This document shows positions 8,032 through 16,087 of a stretch of 35,381 nucleotides of DNA, in pieces. This stretch comes from Nitrososphaerales archaeon (GTDB lineage: Archaea > Thermoproteota > Nitrososphaeria > Nitrososphaerales > Gagatemarchaeaceae). The stretch lies in assembly GCA_030038365.1 (NCBI GenBank), contig JASHPA010000166.1, positions 1 through 35,381 of the forward strand. Reading direction: 5' to 3'. How positions within the stretch are numbered: the first letter of the stretch is position 1; each line of letters begins with the position of its first letter. Both the position numbers and the translations under genes were made by a program. Below the pieces are notes generated by a model. That model was not told where the DNA came from and did not search any database. It worked only from the letters and a program-made list of their open reading frames with translations.

Positions 8032-8553
8032 TTATTCCTGGCCAGGTGGTGTATCGCCGGTAGCTCTGAAGCTTCCGCCAAGGATGGACCTGTGGCTGAC
8101 CACCCCGATCGGAGTCCCATTTTCGGTGACGACCAGCCGGCGGATGTGGTGGGCCGCCATTATTCTCAGGCCTTCTGCGACAGAAGTGTCTGAGGGGGCA
8201 GTCACGAGTGACTGTGACATTATCTGCCTAAGAGTGACCTTGGAGGCGTTCAGGTCCTCCGCGGCGACCATGTTGACTATGTCCCTCTCCGTGACCATGC
8301 CTGTCGGCTTTCCGTCTATCGTGACCAAGACGTTCTCGGTGTCCCGTTCCTTCATTATCTTGGCCGCGTTCCAAGCGGACTCGTTGCCATCCATCCTTAC
8401 CAGGTTGGTCCTGACATAATCCTTGAGGGTCTGCGGCTTCTCCTCAGCCTGCTCAATCCAGAAACTTATCGAATAGTGGCAACTGGGGCACTCCTCCGGG
8501 GCGTTTTCGCCCTCGACGATGTACGAGCACCTGTAACACTGCCACCGGCCCAA
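8032..8553 (-). CDS. Rubredoxin-like zinc domain fused to a CBS-domain pair
   Basis: The N-terminus (residues 4-27: WQCYRCSYIVEG ... CPSC) is a rubrerythrin-type rubredoxin knuckle with four cysteines able to bind Fe or Zn. Residues ~45-160 hold two CBS motifs, each with the usual 'V-T/x-V-x-x-x-x-x-P-x-G-V/M-V-T/S-x-R/D' ending (GKPTGMVTERDIVNMV and GTPIGVVSHRSILGG). CBS pairs usually bind adenine nucleotides and act as energy or redox sensors. No enzymatic domain is attached, so this is a stand-alone regulatory protein. The start is a TTG at 8553 with a TATA-like ACTTTATCC about 20-28 nt upstream. Confidence 0.85.
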   Translation of the reverse strand: MGRWQCYRCSYIVEGENAPEECPSCHYSISFWIEQAEEKPQTLKDYVRTNLVRMDGNESAWNAAKIMKERDTENVLVTIDGKPTGMVTERDIVNMVAAEDLNASKVTLRQIMSQSLVTAPSDTSVAEGLRIMAAHHIRRLVVTENGTPIGVVSHRSILGGSFRATGDTPPGQE

Positions 8554-8866
8554 GGCAGCATTTGCGGGATAAAGTGTCTCATTAAGGTTTGCCGGTCAGG
8601 CGGGAGACTTCACCGCATCCCTATGAAATGGGACCGGTTCCTAGTCAGCCTCCAGACCCTTCGCGACAGGTAGTTCCGAAGGAGAGTCTCGGTCGTCTCG
8701 TTTGAGTGCCGCATACGACGCTGGCCTCGTGACCTTCCAAGCTTCCAGATATCGGCCCCGCGCCCCGCGGATTTCCCCTGATGAGGTCTGTGTCAATAGC
8801 CCTGACAGGGATCACGATGCAGGAGGGACACGAGCCGAGGACAGACCCCGATTCATCCGGGGACGC
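8554..8866. other. Intergenic region with no supported gene
   Basis: About 313 nt, including the TATA-like element of the rubredoxin-CBS gene at its left end. The ORFs crossing it show no motif or hydrophobic pattern. Nothing else could be identified. Confidence 0.4.
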
Positions 8867-9466
8867 TCAGCTTGGCTGAAAACCTTCGGCGCTCCTGTCG
8901 GCGGTGGGTAGCTCCGTGAACCGCTTCACCGCGATGGCGAGTACGGAGCAGGCCATGAGGATGAGCACCACGCCAGCGACGTCATCAGGGAGGGCCTTTC
9001 CGGCACTGAAGACATGCACTACCATAAGCGCTATCCCGACTAGGGACAGCAGCCCGTGGTAGAACACAGAGCTCCTAAGCCTCTCGAAGAAGAACGTACC
9101 GGTTATCCAGATGGCGAGGGCAGCGTAGGTCGCGACGTATCCGAAGAGCACGGGAATGCTGAGAGGGAAGAGCAGGAAGAACGTGACGTGGAAGACGAGG
9201 AACGCCCCGCCCAGTCCTGCCACGGCGATGTGTATGCCCCGAAGCAAATCAGGATCCCTCATCCGACGGACGATCGGCTTCTTGAATAGCATCAGGACAG
9301 CAGTGGCTATTATGAGTATGAGGGCTGCGTATCCAGCGACGTTCGCGTAGTACGTGTAATGATAGAGGAAGGCGACGGGGGCCAGCTGTGCCAGACCAAG
9401 AACGACCGTGAAACCCACGAGGAACGTGAGGGCGATGGTCGAGAGATAGCCGAGGTTGTCCTTCAA
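8867..9466 (-). CDS. Cytochrome b-like integral membrane protein (putative di-heme)
   Basis: About five or six transmembrane helices fill the 199 residues. Two helices each carry a His pair with exactly 13 residues between: H79/H93 (HIAVAGLGGAFLVFH) and H137/H151 (HGLLSLVGIALMVVH). This H-x13-H arrangement on two helices is how ferric-reductase/NADPH-oxidase and other b-type membrane proteins hold two stacked hemes, so a transmembrane electron carrier is inferred. No flavin or NAD domain is attached, so a partner would be required. The start is TTG at 9466, with ACTATATTG about 30-40 nt upstream. It is divergent from the aminotransferase gene. Confidence 0.6.
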   Translation of the reverse strand: MKDNLGYLSTIALTFLVGFTVVLGLAQLAPVAFLYHYTYYANVAGYAALILIIATAVLMLFKKPIVRRMRDPDLLRGIHIAVAGLGGAFLVFHVTFFLLFPLSIPVLFGYVATYAALAIWITGTFFFERLRSSVFYHGLLSLVGIALMVVHVFSAGKALPDDVAGVVLILMACSVLAIAVKRFTELPTADRSAEGFQPS

Positions 9467-9549
9467 GGAAGCCGGGACGTGTCTGCCGTGGCCTTCAATA
9501 TAGTTTGAAATGGGGCGTAAGACAAAAATAGCGAAACGGCCAACGATGT

Positions 9550-10875
9550 ATGATAGATTTCTTGGTCTCTACCCAGTTGACGAAGGGTCGCATGGACGAG
9601 TTCATGCAGAAGACCGCAGGTTCGAGGAAGCTTTTCGAAAGGGCACAGGGTTCGCTGCCAAGTGGGAGCACCCGCGCACCCTACTATTATTCGCCCTATC
9701 CGCTCTACATCAAGAAGGGAGAGGGACCCTATGTCTGGGACGTAGACGGCAACAAGTACCTCGATTTCGCCAACAACATGGGACCCCTCGTCCTCGGCCA
9801 CAGAAACCCCCGGGTCCAGAAGGCCATCGAGGCCCAGACCGACGCGTTCTGGTGCGGCGGCCCTACCGAGCTCGAGGTGGAGCTCGCCGAGAAAATCAAG
9901 AAGGCATTTCCGTTCGGGGACCATCTGCTCTTCACACCCTCGGGGACCGAGGCCACGATGAAGCTCATCCGAGCTGCCCGCGCCTCGACGGGAAAGGACA
10001 GGATAATGCTCTCGACGGGAGCATACCACGGCAGCCATGATATTGTGACGACCAGTCCGGGCATACCCAAGTCATACCTCTCGCTGGTGACCCGATACAG
10101 CTACAATGACGAAGAGTCATTCGTCAAGGCCTTCCGGAAGGACAAGGCCGAACTAGGGGCGGTGGTCATGGAAGGCTTGCTCGGGCACGCCGGATCCGCT
10201 CCGCCGACCAGATCTTTCATCAAGACAGTCAGGGAGGAGACGGAGAAAGCAGGTGTGCCCTTCATCATCGACGAGGTCGTGACAGGATTCAGGGTCGCAA
10301 GAGGAGGAATAAGCGAGATAATGGGAGTCAAGCCCGATGGCGTGACGCTCGGCAAGATCATCGGTGGAGGCTTCCCGGCCGGCGCGTTCCTTGCTACAGA
10401 CAGGCTGATGAAGGAGTACCAGTACACAAAGGCGGATTTCCCGCATATCGGCAGGGCCAGACTCCAGCAGTCCGGGACTTTCAACGCACATGCGGTGACG
10501 ATGGCCGCGGGTCTGGCTACCCTGGAGCAGCTCACGCCCGACGCCTACAAGCATCTGGCCTGGGCTGGCGGAGAAGCCTCGAGAATCCTCGACAAGCTCG
10601 CCACCGAGCGTCGCATCCCCCACGCGATGACCGGAATCGGCTCCATCTTCTTCATGCACTTCTCGAAGGACCCGATCAACAACGCCGAGACGGCAGAGAG
10701 TTCTGACGAGAGGAAGGGACGAATCCTAGACGCGCTCATGCTGCCATACGGGGTAAGCATGCCTGCGTTCCACAGTGCATTCGCGTCGCTTCCGATGGGT
10801 AAGCCCGAGATGGCCCTGTTTGAGAAGGCGGTCGCGTCGGGCCTCGATGACATGAAGAAGATCGGCGAGCTGTAG
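9550..10875 (+). CDS. Class III PLP-dependent aminotransferase (HemL-like)
   Basis: The ~430-residue fold-type I enzyme has all the class III marks: an N-terminal 'P-L-Y-I-K-K-G-E-G-P-Y-V-W-D-V-D-G-N-K-Y-L-D', SGTEATMKLIRAAR (129-144), the PLP aspartate in FIIDEVVTGFR (D241), and the Schiff-base lysine in TLGKIIGGGFPAG (K269). Overall it resembles glutamate-1-semialdehyde 2,1-aminomutase and related aspartate aminotransferase-family proteins. Without other heme genes nearby, the substrate stays open. ATG 9550 is the track start; ATG codons at 9592 and 9604 are alternatives. The proposed TATA (AAAAATAG near 9524) fits 9550. Confidence 0.85.
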   Translation: MIDFLVSTQLTKGRMDEFMQKTAGSRKLFERAQGSLPSGSTRAPYYYSPYPLYIKKGEGPYVWDVDGNKYLDFANNMGPLVLGHRNPRVQKAIEAQTDAFWCGGPTELEVELAEKIKKAFPFGDHLLFTPSGTEATMKLIRAARASTGKDRIMLSTGAYHGSHDIVTTSPGIPKSYLSLVTRYSYNDEESFVKAFRKDKAELGAVVMEGLLGHAGSAPPTRSFIKTVREETEKAGVPFIIDEVVTGFRVARGGISEIMGVKPDGVTLGKIIGGGFPAGAFLATDRLMKEYQYTKADFPHIGRARLQQSGTFNAHAVTMAAGLATLEQLTPDAYKHLAWAGGEASRILDKLATERRIPHAMTGIGSIFFMHFSKDPINNAETAESSDERKGRILDALMLPYGVSMPAFHSAFASLPMGKPEMALFEKAVASGLDDMKKIGEL

Positions 10876-11050
10876 AAGGACTCTTCGGCCGCCGCCGGTG
10901 TGCTTTTTCTACGCAGCCCTCTTGTCTCGTGGCAAGTGGCGCGGGCTTCTGCTGTTCGCCGATTCTCTCGACGACAAGGGCAGGCTGACGGAAAGGCAGA
11001 GCGCGTTCGCCATGGAAACTCCGTGTCTCCTTATGCCAACCTTGCAAAAG

Positions 11051-11058
11051 TTATAGTG
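11051..11058 (+). promoter_or_regulatory. TATA-like box of the LysE-type gene
   Basis: TTATAGTG lies 23-30 nt upstream of the TTG at 11081, fitting a leaderless transcript that starts with TTG. Confidence 0.5.
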
Positions 11059-11080
11059 GCGCAGTCTCCCGCAGGCTCCG

Positions 11081-11674
11081 TTGCTCGAGGGCTGGCAGGT
11101 CTTCCTCACGGGGGTCGTACTGGGTATCTCGATAGCCGCGCCTCCGGGACCGGTCAACGCAGCGGCAGCCTATCAGGTCACCAAGTCTTGGTTCGCAGGG
11201 TGGTCGACGCTTCTAGGCGCCACGACGGCCGACGCGATCTTCTTCCTGCTGACCTACTTCGGGCTGACGGCCCTGATTGCCTCGGGGGAGATACGGGACA
11301 TACTCTTTCTCGTCGGGGGGTGCTTCATGTTCTACCTAGCCTATGTCACGCTGAAGAGCGCGAAGAGCGGCCCTCAGGAAGGGAAGAAGAGCGGCAGACC
11401 CTACGTCCTGGGGCTCACGATCGGGCTCTCCAACCCCTTTCAGCTGGCCTGGTGGATAGCCGTGGGCGTCGGTATGGTAACGACGTTCGGGTTCAGCATA
11501 GTCTTCGGATTCTTCACTGGGATAATCGCATGGACGCTTGCCTTCTCCTTGCTCCTTCACGCCGGGGTGAGCAGGTACAGGGAAGTCTATCCCTACATCA
11601 TCTACGTATCAGGTGCCATACTGGCTGCTTTCGGTGTGTGGTTCCTCTTCACCGCTGTTTCTTCGCTGGTCTGA
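11081..11674 (+). CDS. LysE/RhtB-family amino-acid exporter
   Basis: A 197-residue protein with about six hydrophobic helices and the family's N-terminal signature 'G-x-x-L-G-I-S-I-A-A-P-P-G-P-V-N' (residues ~12-27), then GATTADAIFFLLTYFGL and GLSNPFQLAWWIAVG. LysE-type proteins export amino acids or similar small solutes across the cytoplasmic membrane. The exact substrate cannot be told. The start is TTG at 11081. Its 3' end overlaps the convergent phosphatase gene by 26 bp. Confidence 0.85.
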   Translation: MLEGWQVFLTGVVLGISIAAPPGPVNAAAAYQVTKSWFAGWSTLLGATTADAIFFLLTYFGLTALIASGEIRDILFLVGGCFMFYLAYVTLKSAKSGPQEGKKSGRPYVLGLTIGLSNPFQLAWWIAVGVGMVTTFGFSIVFGFFTGIIAWTLAFSLLLHAGVSRYREVYPYIIYVSGAILAAFGVWFLFTAVSSLV

Positions 11675-12161
11675 CCCTCTTGGCGTACTCATAGACGGCA
11701 CTCTCCTGCGACGACTCGACCGAACCAGGTCTGTCATTCCTCAACTTGGCGATGACCTCCGCAGGCTCTCTGTCTTGGTACTGCACGAGGTAGCAGGAAA
11801 GCACCGTCCCTGTTCTGCCCTGGCCGGCCAGGCAGTGCACCACCACCGCGTTTCCCTTTTCAATCTCGCTCCTGATGTGACCGACGGCCTTGGAGAGAGA
11901 CTCCTGTGAGGGGGGGTCGTGGTCGGACATCCGGATGTGCATATAGTTGACGCCAGTGCCGTCGATGTACCCCTTCGGTAGAGGCTCCTCCCTGAGCGTC
12001 AAGATCGACTTCACGCCATGTCTCTGGAGCCACCTCACCTGGGAGACGGATGCCGGGAGTCCCGAACCCGCGAGACTTCCCTCGATAACCCATCCGAAGT
12101 TGGTCGGCTTGTCGACTAACGACGCACGAAGCTTCCGGTAAGCAGTCCCCGTCCTGCCCAT
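11649..12161 (-). CDS. Dual-specificity / tyrosine protein phosphatase
   Basis: The P-loop HCLAGQGRTGT contains the Cys-x5-Arg catalytic motif (C110, R116), preceded by VVV as in cysteine phosphatases. An acidic stretch MSDHDPPS (78-85) supplies a candidate general-acid Asp. The N-terminal half begins with 'F-G-W-V-I-E-G-S-L-A-G-S-G-L-P', common to archaeal DSP/PTP-like proteins. The 170-residue length is normal for a stand-alone DSP. It should remove phosphate from Tyr, Ser/Thr or a small molecule. It overlaps the LysE gene tail to tail. The ATG at 12161 (MGRTGTAYRK) is well placed. Confidence 0.9.
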   Translation of the reverse strand: MGRTGTAYRKLRASLVDKPTNFGWVIEGSLAGSGLPASVSQVRWLQRHGVKSILTLREEPLPKGYIDGTGVNYMHIRMSDHDPPSQESLSKAVGHIRSEIEKGNAVVVHCLAGQGRTGTVLSCYLVQYQDREPAEVIAKLRNDRPGSVESSQESAVYEYAKRVRPAKKQR

Positions 12162-12224
12162 TTCGAAAAGTCGCCGTAAGCCGGATGGAAATACGCCTAT
12201 CGGTCTGCTGGACCCTATGCTGGC

Positions 12225-12518
12225 CTAGCCCTCGACAGGCTCGAGCTTGCCGTACCTTCCGACGTTGAGCTGCCTCTCGCCCCTGAAGGTGTTGATGTAA
12301 CCGTTCGTGACCTTGACCCTTACGCCCTTTGCGACCTGGTCGATCTGGGCATCCCACAGCGACATCTTGATCGTGCCGCTCTCGTCCCTCAGCGTCGCAT
12401 CCGCTACCCTCGCCTGCCCTCCGGTCCTAAGCGTGACCTCCCTCGGAGATGAGATGTCGATTATTTCTCCCTCAACTTCAACGGTGCGCATGCCGTCGCG
12501 CAAATCCTTGATATTCAA
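12225..12518 (-). CDS. OB-fold single-stranded nucleic-acid-binding protein (RPA/SSB-like)
   Basis: The 97-residue single OB-fold has the RPA-type pattern: IKDLRDGMRTVEVEGEII at the start, then 'V-A-D-A-T-L-R-D-E-S-G-T-I-K-M-S-L-W-D' and 'V-K-V-T-N-G-Y-I-N-T-F-R-G-E-R-Q-L-N-V-G'. Such small archaeal proteins resemble the SOSS-B/hSSB1 group and bind ssDNA in repair or transcription. The start is TTG at 12518. An AATTAAATATAT element lies just over 30 nt upstream in the narrow gap shared with the divergent membrane gene. Confidence 0.8.
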   Translation of the reverse strand: MNIKDLRDGMRTVEVEGEIIDISSPREVTLRTGGQARVADATLRDESGTIKMSLWDAQIDQVAKGVRVKVTNGYINTFRGERQLNVGRYGKLEPVEG

Positions 12519-12544
12519 GTGAAACTTGCCGCCTACCCAAGTCC

Positions 12545-12560
12545 CTGATATATTTAATTG
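12545..12560. promoter_or_regulatory. Shared AT-rich TATA region for divergent genes
   Basis: The AT-rich GATATATTTAATTG sits in the 39-nt gap between the OB-fold gene (minus, TTG 12518) and the rhomboid-like gene (plus, TTG 12558). It is the right distance for the minus gene. For the plus gene it lies too close to the annotated start, so that gene's real start may be further in. Confidence 0.5.
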
Positions 12561-13643
12561 TTGGCTGGGGATTCCTTAGACAGAGCGCCGGACCAGATAT
12601 CCTCAAATCCGCTGGGCCGGCAGAAGCCTCGGCCTAGCTGGTTGGACATCAAGCAATACATCCCCGACATCCGCTCCTCGGGTCTCTTCTGGGTCGCCGC
12701 GGCGTTCCTGACGCTCTCGGTGTGCAACGCCCTCACGCTCATTCCGGGGAGGGACAATGCTATCGCCGACATCAGCGCGAACCCGCTAGGGCCTGTCCTG
12801 GCTGTCCTCATCTACGACACGCCGTACACCATCGCAGGGCTCCTGGGCCTAATCATGCTCTTCTCGCCTGTCCTCTTCGGCACGTACGTCCCCGCGAGGC
12901 GAAGGCTCTCAATGTTCTTTTGGACTGCGAGCATCACAATCGCGGTCGTCTCCGGGCTCATCTGGGACAGGTTCTACGCCCCGCCAGGGGTCATCGGGGT
13001 GGGGTCGTCGGCTGCCGCCATCGCGGGACAGGCTATAGTGACGGTAATGGCCGTTTTCGGCTTGCTGAGGCTGTGGAGGCAGGATACCCGCAAGCTCGGG
13101 CGCATGAGCAGCTACTGGTGGCACGCTTATGGGGTCATCTACGCGACCCTGATTCTCACCACAATCTGGTTCGTCGTCTTCCTTCAGTCGATATTCGTCC
13201 CGACAGAGCTTTACAACTGGAGAGTCCACGAGTTCGCGTTCCTGATAGCAACAGGAGTGACGACTGCATACGGATGCGCGAACTGGTCGGCGCTGGGACT
13301 CGACGGGAAGGTGCGCGTCGACGAGACACTGCTGAACTTCCACTTCGACGACCTCAACGACAGGTTCCCGGACCCGCTCCCGAAGCTCAAGGTCGTGTTC
13401 GCACACCTCCCCCCGAACTCGCCCGCTGGATTCTTCCCCGAGCGAGGTGAGATCCGGATGCCCTACTCATACCAGGGCGTAGAATACTTCCAAGCTGTCA
13501 AGCAGGTCGATGGAGCTCTCCTTAACGCGATGGTGCACGCGTCCGTCCATTATTCAGCCAAGTCCTCGACCCCCGGGACGCGGGACGCGAAGGCGGACTT
13601 CGAGACGCTCGCAAAGCAGGTAGGGGTCGACCCCGAGGCCTGA
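12558..13643 (+). CDS. Rhomboid-like six-helix membrane protein with C-terminal degenerate zincin-like domain
   Basis: Six hydrophobic helices lie at about 43-62, 78-108, 117-136, 143-170, 187-213 and 220-242. Helix 4 has GVIGVGSSAAAIAG (S150/S151), like the G-x-S-G-A serine motif of rhomboid proteases, and helix 6 has VHEFAFLIATG (H224), like the rhomboid 'A-H-x-x-G' histidine. The order Ser in TM4 and His in TM6 fits a rhomboid Ser-His dyad. The His/Asn of TM2 is not evident. Residues ~255-361 form a soluble tail with 'E-R-G-E-I-R-M' and LLNAMVHASVHYS. This looks like a zincin HExxH helix in which Glu is replaced (H327-A-S-V-H331). Both assignments rest on motif reading. The start is uncertain because TTG 12558 lies only a few bases after the TATA-like region. 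Confidence 0.55.
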   Translation: MLAGDSLDRAPDQISSNPLGRQKPRPSWLDIKQYIPDIRSSGLFWVAAAFLTLSVCNALTLIPGRDNAIADISANPLGPVLAVLIYDTPYTIAGLLGLIMLFSPVLFGTYVPARRRLSMFFWTASITIAVVSGLIWDRFYAPPGVIGVGSSAAAIAGQAIVTVMAVFGLLRLWRQDTRKLGRMSSYWWHAYGVIYATLILTTIWFVVFLQSIFVPTELYNWRVHEFAFLIATGVTTAYGCANWSALGLDGKVRVDETLLNFHFDDLNDRFPDPLPKLKVVFAHLPPNSPAGFFPERGEIRMPYSYQGVEYFQAVKQVDGALLNAMVHASVHYSAKSSTPGTRDAKADFETLAKQVGVDPEA

Positions 13644-13702
13644 CCACACCAACCGGTTGGAATCTTTTAAAGACGAGGGCGGGGCCGGCGTAGCAGAAAA
13701 AA

Positions 13703-14737
13703 TTGCTGCCTTCTGACCGCGACGTTGCGGCCTTCGTCGTGGCATTCTCGCTCCCCTGTGTGGTCATCTTCGCCTTCATGCCGCGATACCTCAGCATGCT
13801 GCGTTCGATGGGACGAGTAGCGACCGATGTGCACAAGCCTGATCAGACGAAGGTACCTACCCCTGCCGGGCCCCTGCTGATAGCGGCGATAGTCGCCGGT
13901 GAAATCGGGATCTACCTGCTCCACGAGTCCACGATACCGGTCGTCGCCATCGAGGTGTCGGTCGTGGCCGGCGCTGTCGGCCTCTATGATGACCTGCGAG
14001 GGCTCGGCGGCATCGTCAAGCCGGCTCTGGTGGCGCTCGCGGCGGCACCGCTGATCATAGAGGAGCAGGTACATCACTCCCTCTACACCGGCGCCCTGGC
14101 CTTCCCGATATTCGGGGAGACGGGTACGCACTTCATCATATTCGCCGTGCTCATAGTGGTCGCGATGCCGGTTTCGGCGAACGCCTTCAATATGCTCGAC
14201 GCGTTCAACGGCGAGATATCCGGCTTCACGGGCATCGTCTCGGTGGCTCTGGTCGTGGGGATGCTCCTGGAGGGTCTGGCGTCTTCGACCTTCGATTGGC
14301 TAAGGCTAGCAGCAGCCATGCCGTTGATGGCCACGGCATTCTGCTTCCACTACTACAACAAGTTCCCCGCCAAGGCGTTCGACGGTGACACGGGAAGCCT
14401 GGCGTTCGGCGCGCTCTACGCCGCGCTCGCGATAATGGGAAACGTGGAGATGGCCGCGCTGGTAGCGCTGATCCCGGCAGTCATCAATTCCTACTACATC
14501 CTGTACAGCGCCAGGGGTCTCGTCGAACACAAGCAGATGAAACTGAGGCCGACGTACCTCGGAGCAGACGGGAAGCTGCACGCGACCGAGGACGCGAAGG
14601 CGCCGACGACGCTCGTGAGGCTGATACTTCTCGGCGCTCCCGCTGACGAGAGGCAGATAGTCCAGGTCATACTCACCCTGACGCTCTTCGCCTGCGCCCT
14701 CTCAATCCTTACCTCCGCGCTGACCTGGATCCCATGA
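13703..14737 (+). CDS. Polyprenyl/dolichyl-phosphate HexNAc-1-phosphate transferase (Alg7/WecA/MraY family)
   Basis: The ~344-residue protein is nearly all transmembrane helices and has the conserved cytoplasmic motifs of the family: DVHKPDQTKVPTPAG (42-56), GLYDDLRG with the two Asp (93-100), NAFNMLDAFNGEISG (160-174) and AFDGDTGSLAFG (225-236). It should move a GlcNAc-1-P-type sugar from a UDP-sugar to dolichyl phosphate, the first step of N-glycan assembly at the inner membrane face. The start is TTG at 13703, with CTTTTAAA about 32-39 nt upstream. The stop overlaps the ATG of a short downstream frame (ATGA), suggesting it once headed an operon. Confidence 0.85.
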   Translation: MLPSDRDVAAFVVAFSLPCVVIFAFMPRYLSMLRSMGRVATDVHKPDQTKVPTPAGPLLIAAIVAGEIGIYLLHESTIPVVAIEVSVVAGAVGLYDDLRGLGGIVKPALVALAAAPLIIEEQVHHSLYTGALAFPIFGETGTHFIIFAVLIVVAMPVSANAFNMLDAFNGEISGFTGIVSVALVVGMLLEGLASSTFDWLRLAAAMPLMATAFCFHYYNKFPAKAFDGDTGSLAFGALYAALAIMGNVEMAALVALIPAVINSYYILYSARGLVEHKQMKLRPTYLGADGKLHATEDAKAPTTLVRLILLGAPADERQIVQVILTLTLFACALSILTSALTWIP

Positions 14738-14799
14738 AGGACAAGGACCTCAATGGTCTTACGCTCATCATCCCGGCCCTAGCTGTGGACGCCGGCTGA
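14734..14799 (+). pseudogene. Truncated start of a family 2 glycosyltransferase gene
   Basis: An ATG overlapping the stop of the lipid-linked sugar transferase begins MKDKDLNGLTLIIPALAVDAG and stops after 21 residues. 'LT-x-I-I-P-A-L' followed by acidic residues is how many GT2 dolichol-phosphate mannose or glucose synthases begin (VVIPALNEE...). The nucleotide-binding DxD and all later parts are missing, and nothing recognisable follows up to the next gene. It therefore looks like the stub of a coupled downstream glycosyltransferase lost by deletion or rearrangement. A real short peptide is less likely. Confidence 0.45.
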
Positions 14800-14946
14800 A
14801 GGCCAGCCGTTCATCGCACTGGTAGAGCCACTCGCCCATAGCTTCACTTCCGCCACCTTTTCCTTGGCTCCCTCTCAGGATATTGCTTGACACGGTGCTC
14901 CCCGGAGTACGAGCAGCGGGCGTGTTTGCGGTGGATTCGTTCTGAT

Positions 14947-15450
14947 CTAGGGAGAGCCGGACGACTCCCATGTGAGCTTCTTCGCATCATATTCCTTTCT
15001 GGTGTAGACCTTCCTAGCGGGTACGCCCAGGACGACCGTCTCAGGTGGCACGTCCTTCGTCACGACAGCCCCCATCGCCACCACGCTCCTCCTGCCTATC
15101 GTCACGCCGGCTTTGATGACGGCCCTTCCGCAGATTATCGCGCCGTCCTCGATGGTCACGCCCACCATCTTAGGCGACATAGGATAGGGATCGTTTGTCA
15201 GGACGGCGGCAGGACCGATGAAGACATCCTTGCCTATCCTGCTCTTGGGCGGGATGTAGGCCAAACCCTCTATCCTGGTGTTATCGCCTATCTCGACGTT
15301 GTAATCCACGTGGGCGAGGGAACCAATGCTGACGTTGTCGCCGATCACCGTTCGAGAGCCCACATACGCAAGGTTCCATATCGAAACGCCAGACCCTATG
15401 CTCGCGTCTGGAGCGATAACTGTGTATTGTCCCAGACGGGCGGGCTTCAT
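14947..15450 (-). CDS. Hexapeptide-repeat acyltransferase (WbpD/WlbB-like)
   Basis: The real start is most likely ATG at 15450 (MKPARLGQYTVIAPDAS); the upstream part of the track ORF has no family features. The 167 residues form repeated [LIV]-G-x-x-x-x hexapeptides (IGSGVSIW, VIGDNVSIGS, EIGDNTRIEG, RIGKDVFIGP, TIGRRSVVAMG), a left-handed beta-helix. AAVLTNDPYPM and 'V-V-T-K-D-V-P-P-E-T-V-V-L-G-V-P-A-R-K-V' match sugar N-acetyltransferases such as WbpD/WlbB, which acetylate a UDP-3-amino-sugar acid. CoA-dependent acetylation of a nucleotide sugar is thus likely, with the exact sugar unknown. It is next to the lipid-linked sugar transferase, in the opposite direction. Confidence 0.8.
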   Translation of the reverse strand: MKPARLGQYTVIAPDASIGSGVSIWNLAYVGSRTVIGDNVSIGSLAHVDYNVEIGDNTRIEGLAYIPPKSRIGKDVFIGPAAVLTNDPYPMSPKMVGVTIEDGAIICGRAVIKAGVTIGRRSVVAMGAVVTKDVPPETVVLGVPARKVYTRKEYDAKKLTWESSGSP

Positions 15451-16087
15451 AGCGAACCCCCAAGAGGTTTGAATTCGCGTCTGTTCATAACAGGGAAGGT
15501 CATCCATTCCCCGTATTTTAGCAGTAGATCGGCCGTGCTTCTTCGGGGGCGCGATATGGAACGACCACCGACCAGGGGGTCTTCGGGGGTCTTCTTCCGC
15601 CTGTCGAAATGGCTGGCAGGGCATCCCCCAGGAGGCCCGTTGGTTGAAGAGACCCTGTGGTCCCACATTTGTGCCACGCGCTCGGGGAGGCTCTCGTCTT
15701 CCAGCGAGTTCCTCGCCGTCGGAGCGACGCAGCGCACCTCTGGTCGCAAATCCATGCGCTCATGCCTGAGTCTCTTGGTTCCAGACTGGATGCAAGCCAT
15801 CATGGTGGTGCCGTCTCGCTCGGAATGCAGCGCTCGTGGCGTAGCTTCGCGTGCAACGATAGGAATCGCCTGTGCCGGGCTCACGAAAGGCAAAGAGCAG
15901 AGTATTCACTCGCAATGACCATAAATCGAAGTACCAAAGCTTCACGTTTTTCCTAACGTCGCATCCGGAATATGAAGCTCACTGAATGTGGTTTTGCTGG
16001 CGGTTCTGTCTCCGGCGGTTCGCGTAAATGGACTATCAACGTCCACTTTCAGCCACCTCTCCAGACCAAGAACGCCTTTTTCATAAT
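15451..16087. other. Long gene-poor region upstream of the Lrp-like gene
   Basis: About 640 nt. Several long ORFs cross it on both strands, but none has recognisable motifs, hydrophobic segments or a promoter at a sensible distance, and they overlap each other. The GC-rich part to ~15900 may be decayed coding sequence. From ~15900 the DNA turns AT-rich toward the promoter at 16088. No RNA gene was recognised. Confidence 0.4.

Noticed and set aside
15447-15893. 148-codon minus ORF upstream of the acyltransferase
   Set aside because: There is no recognisable domain, its frame overlaps the acyltransferase start in another register and the composition looks like non-coding GC-rich DNA.
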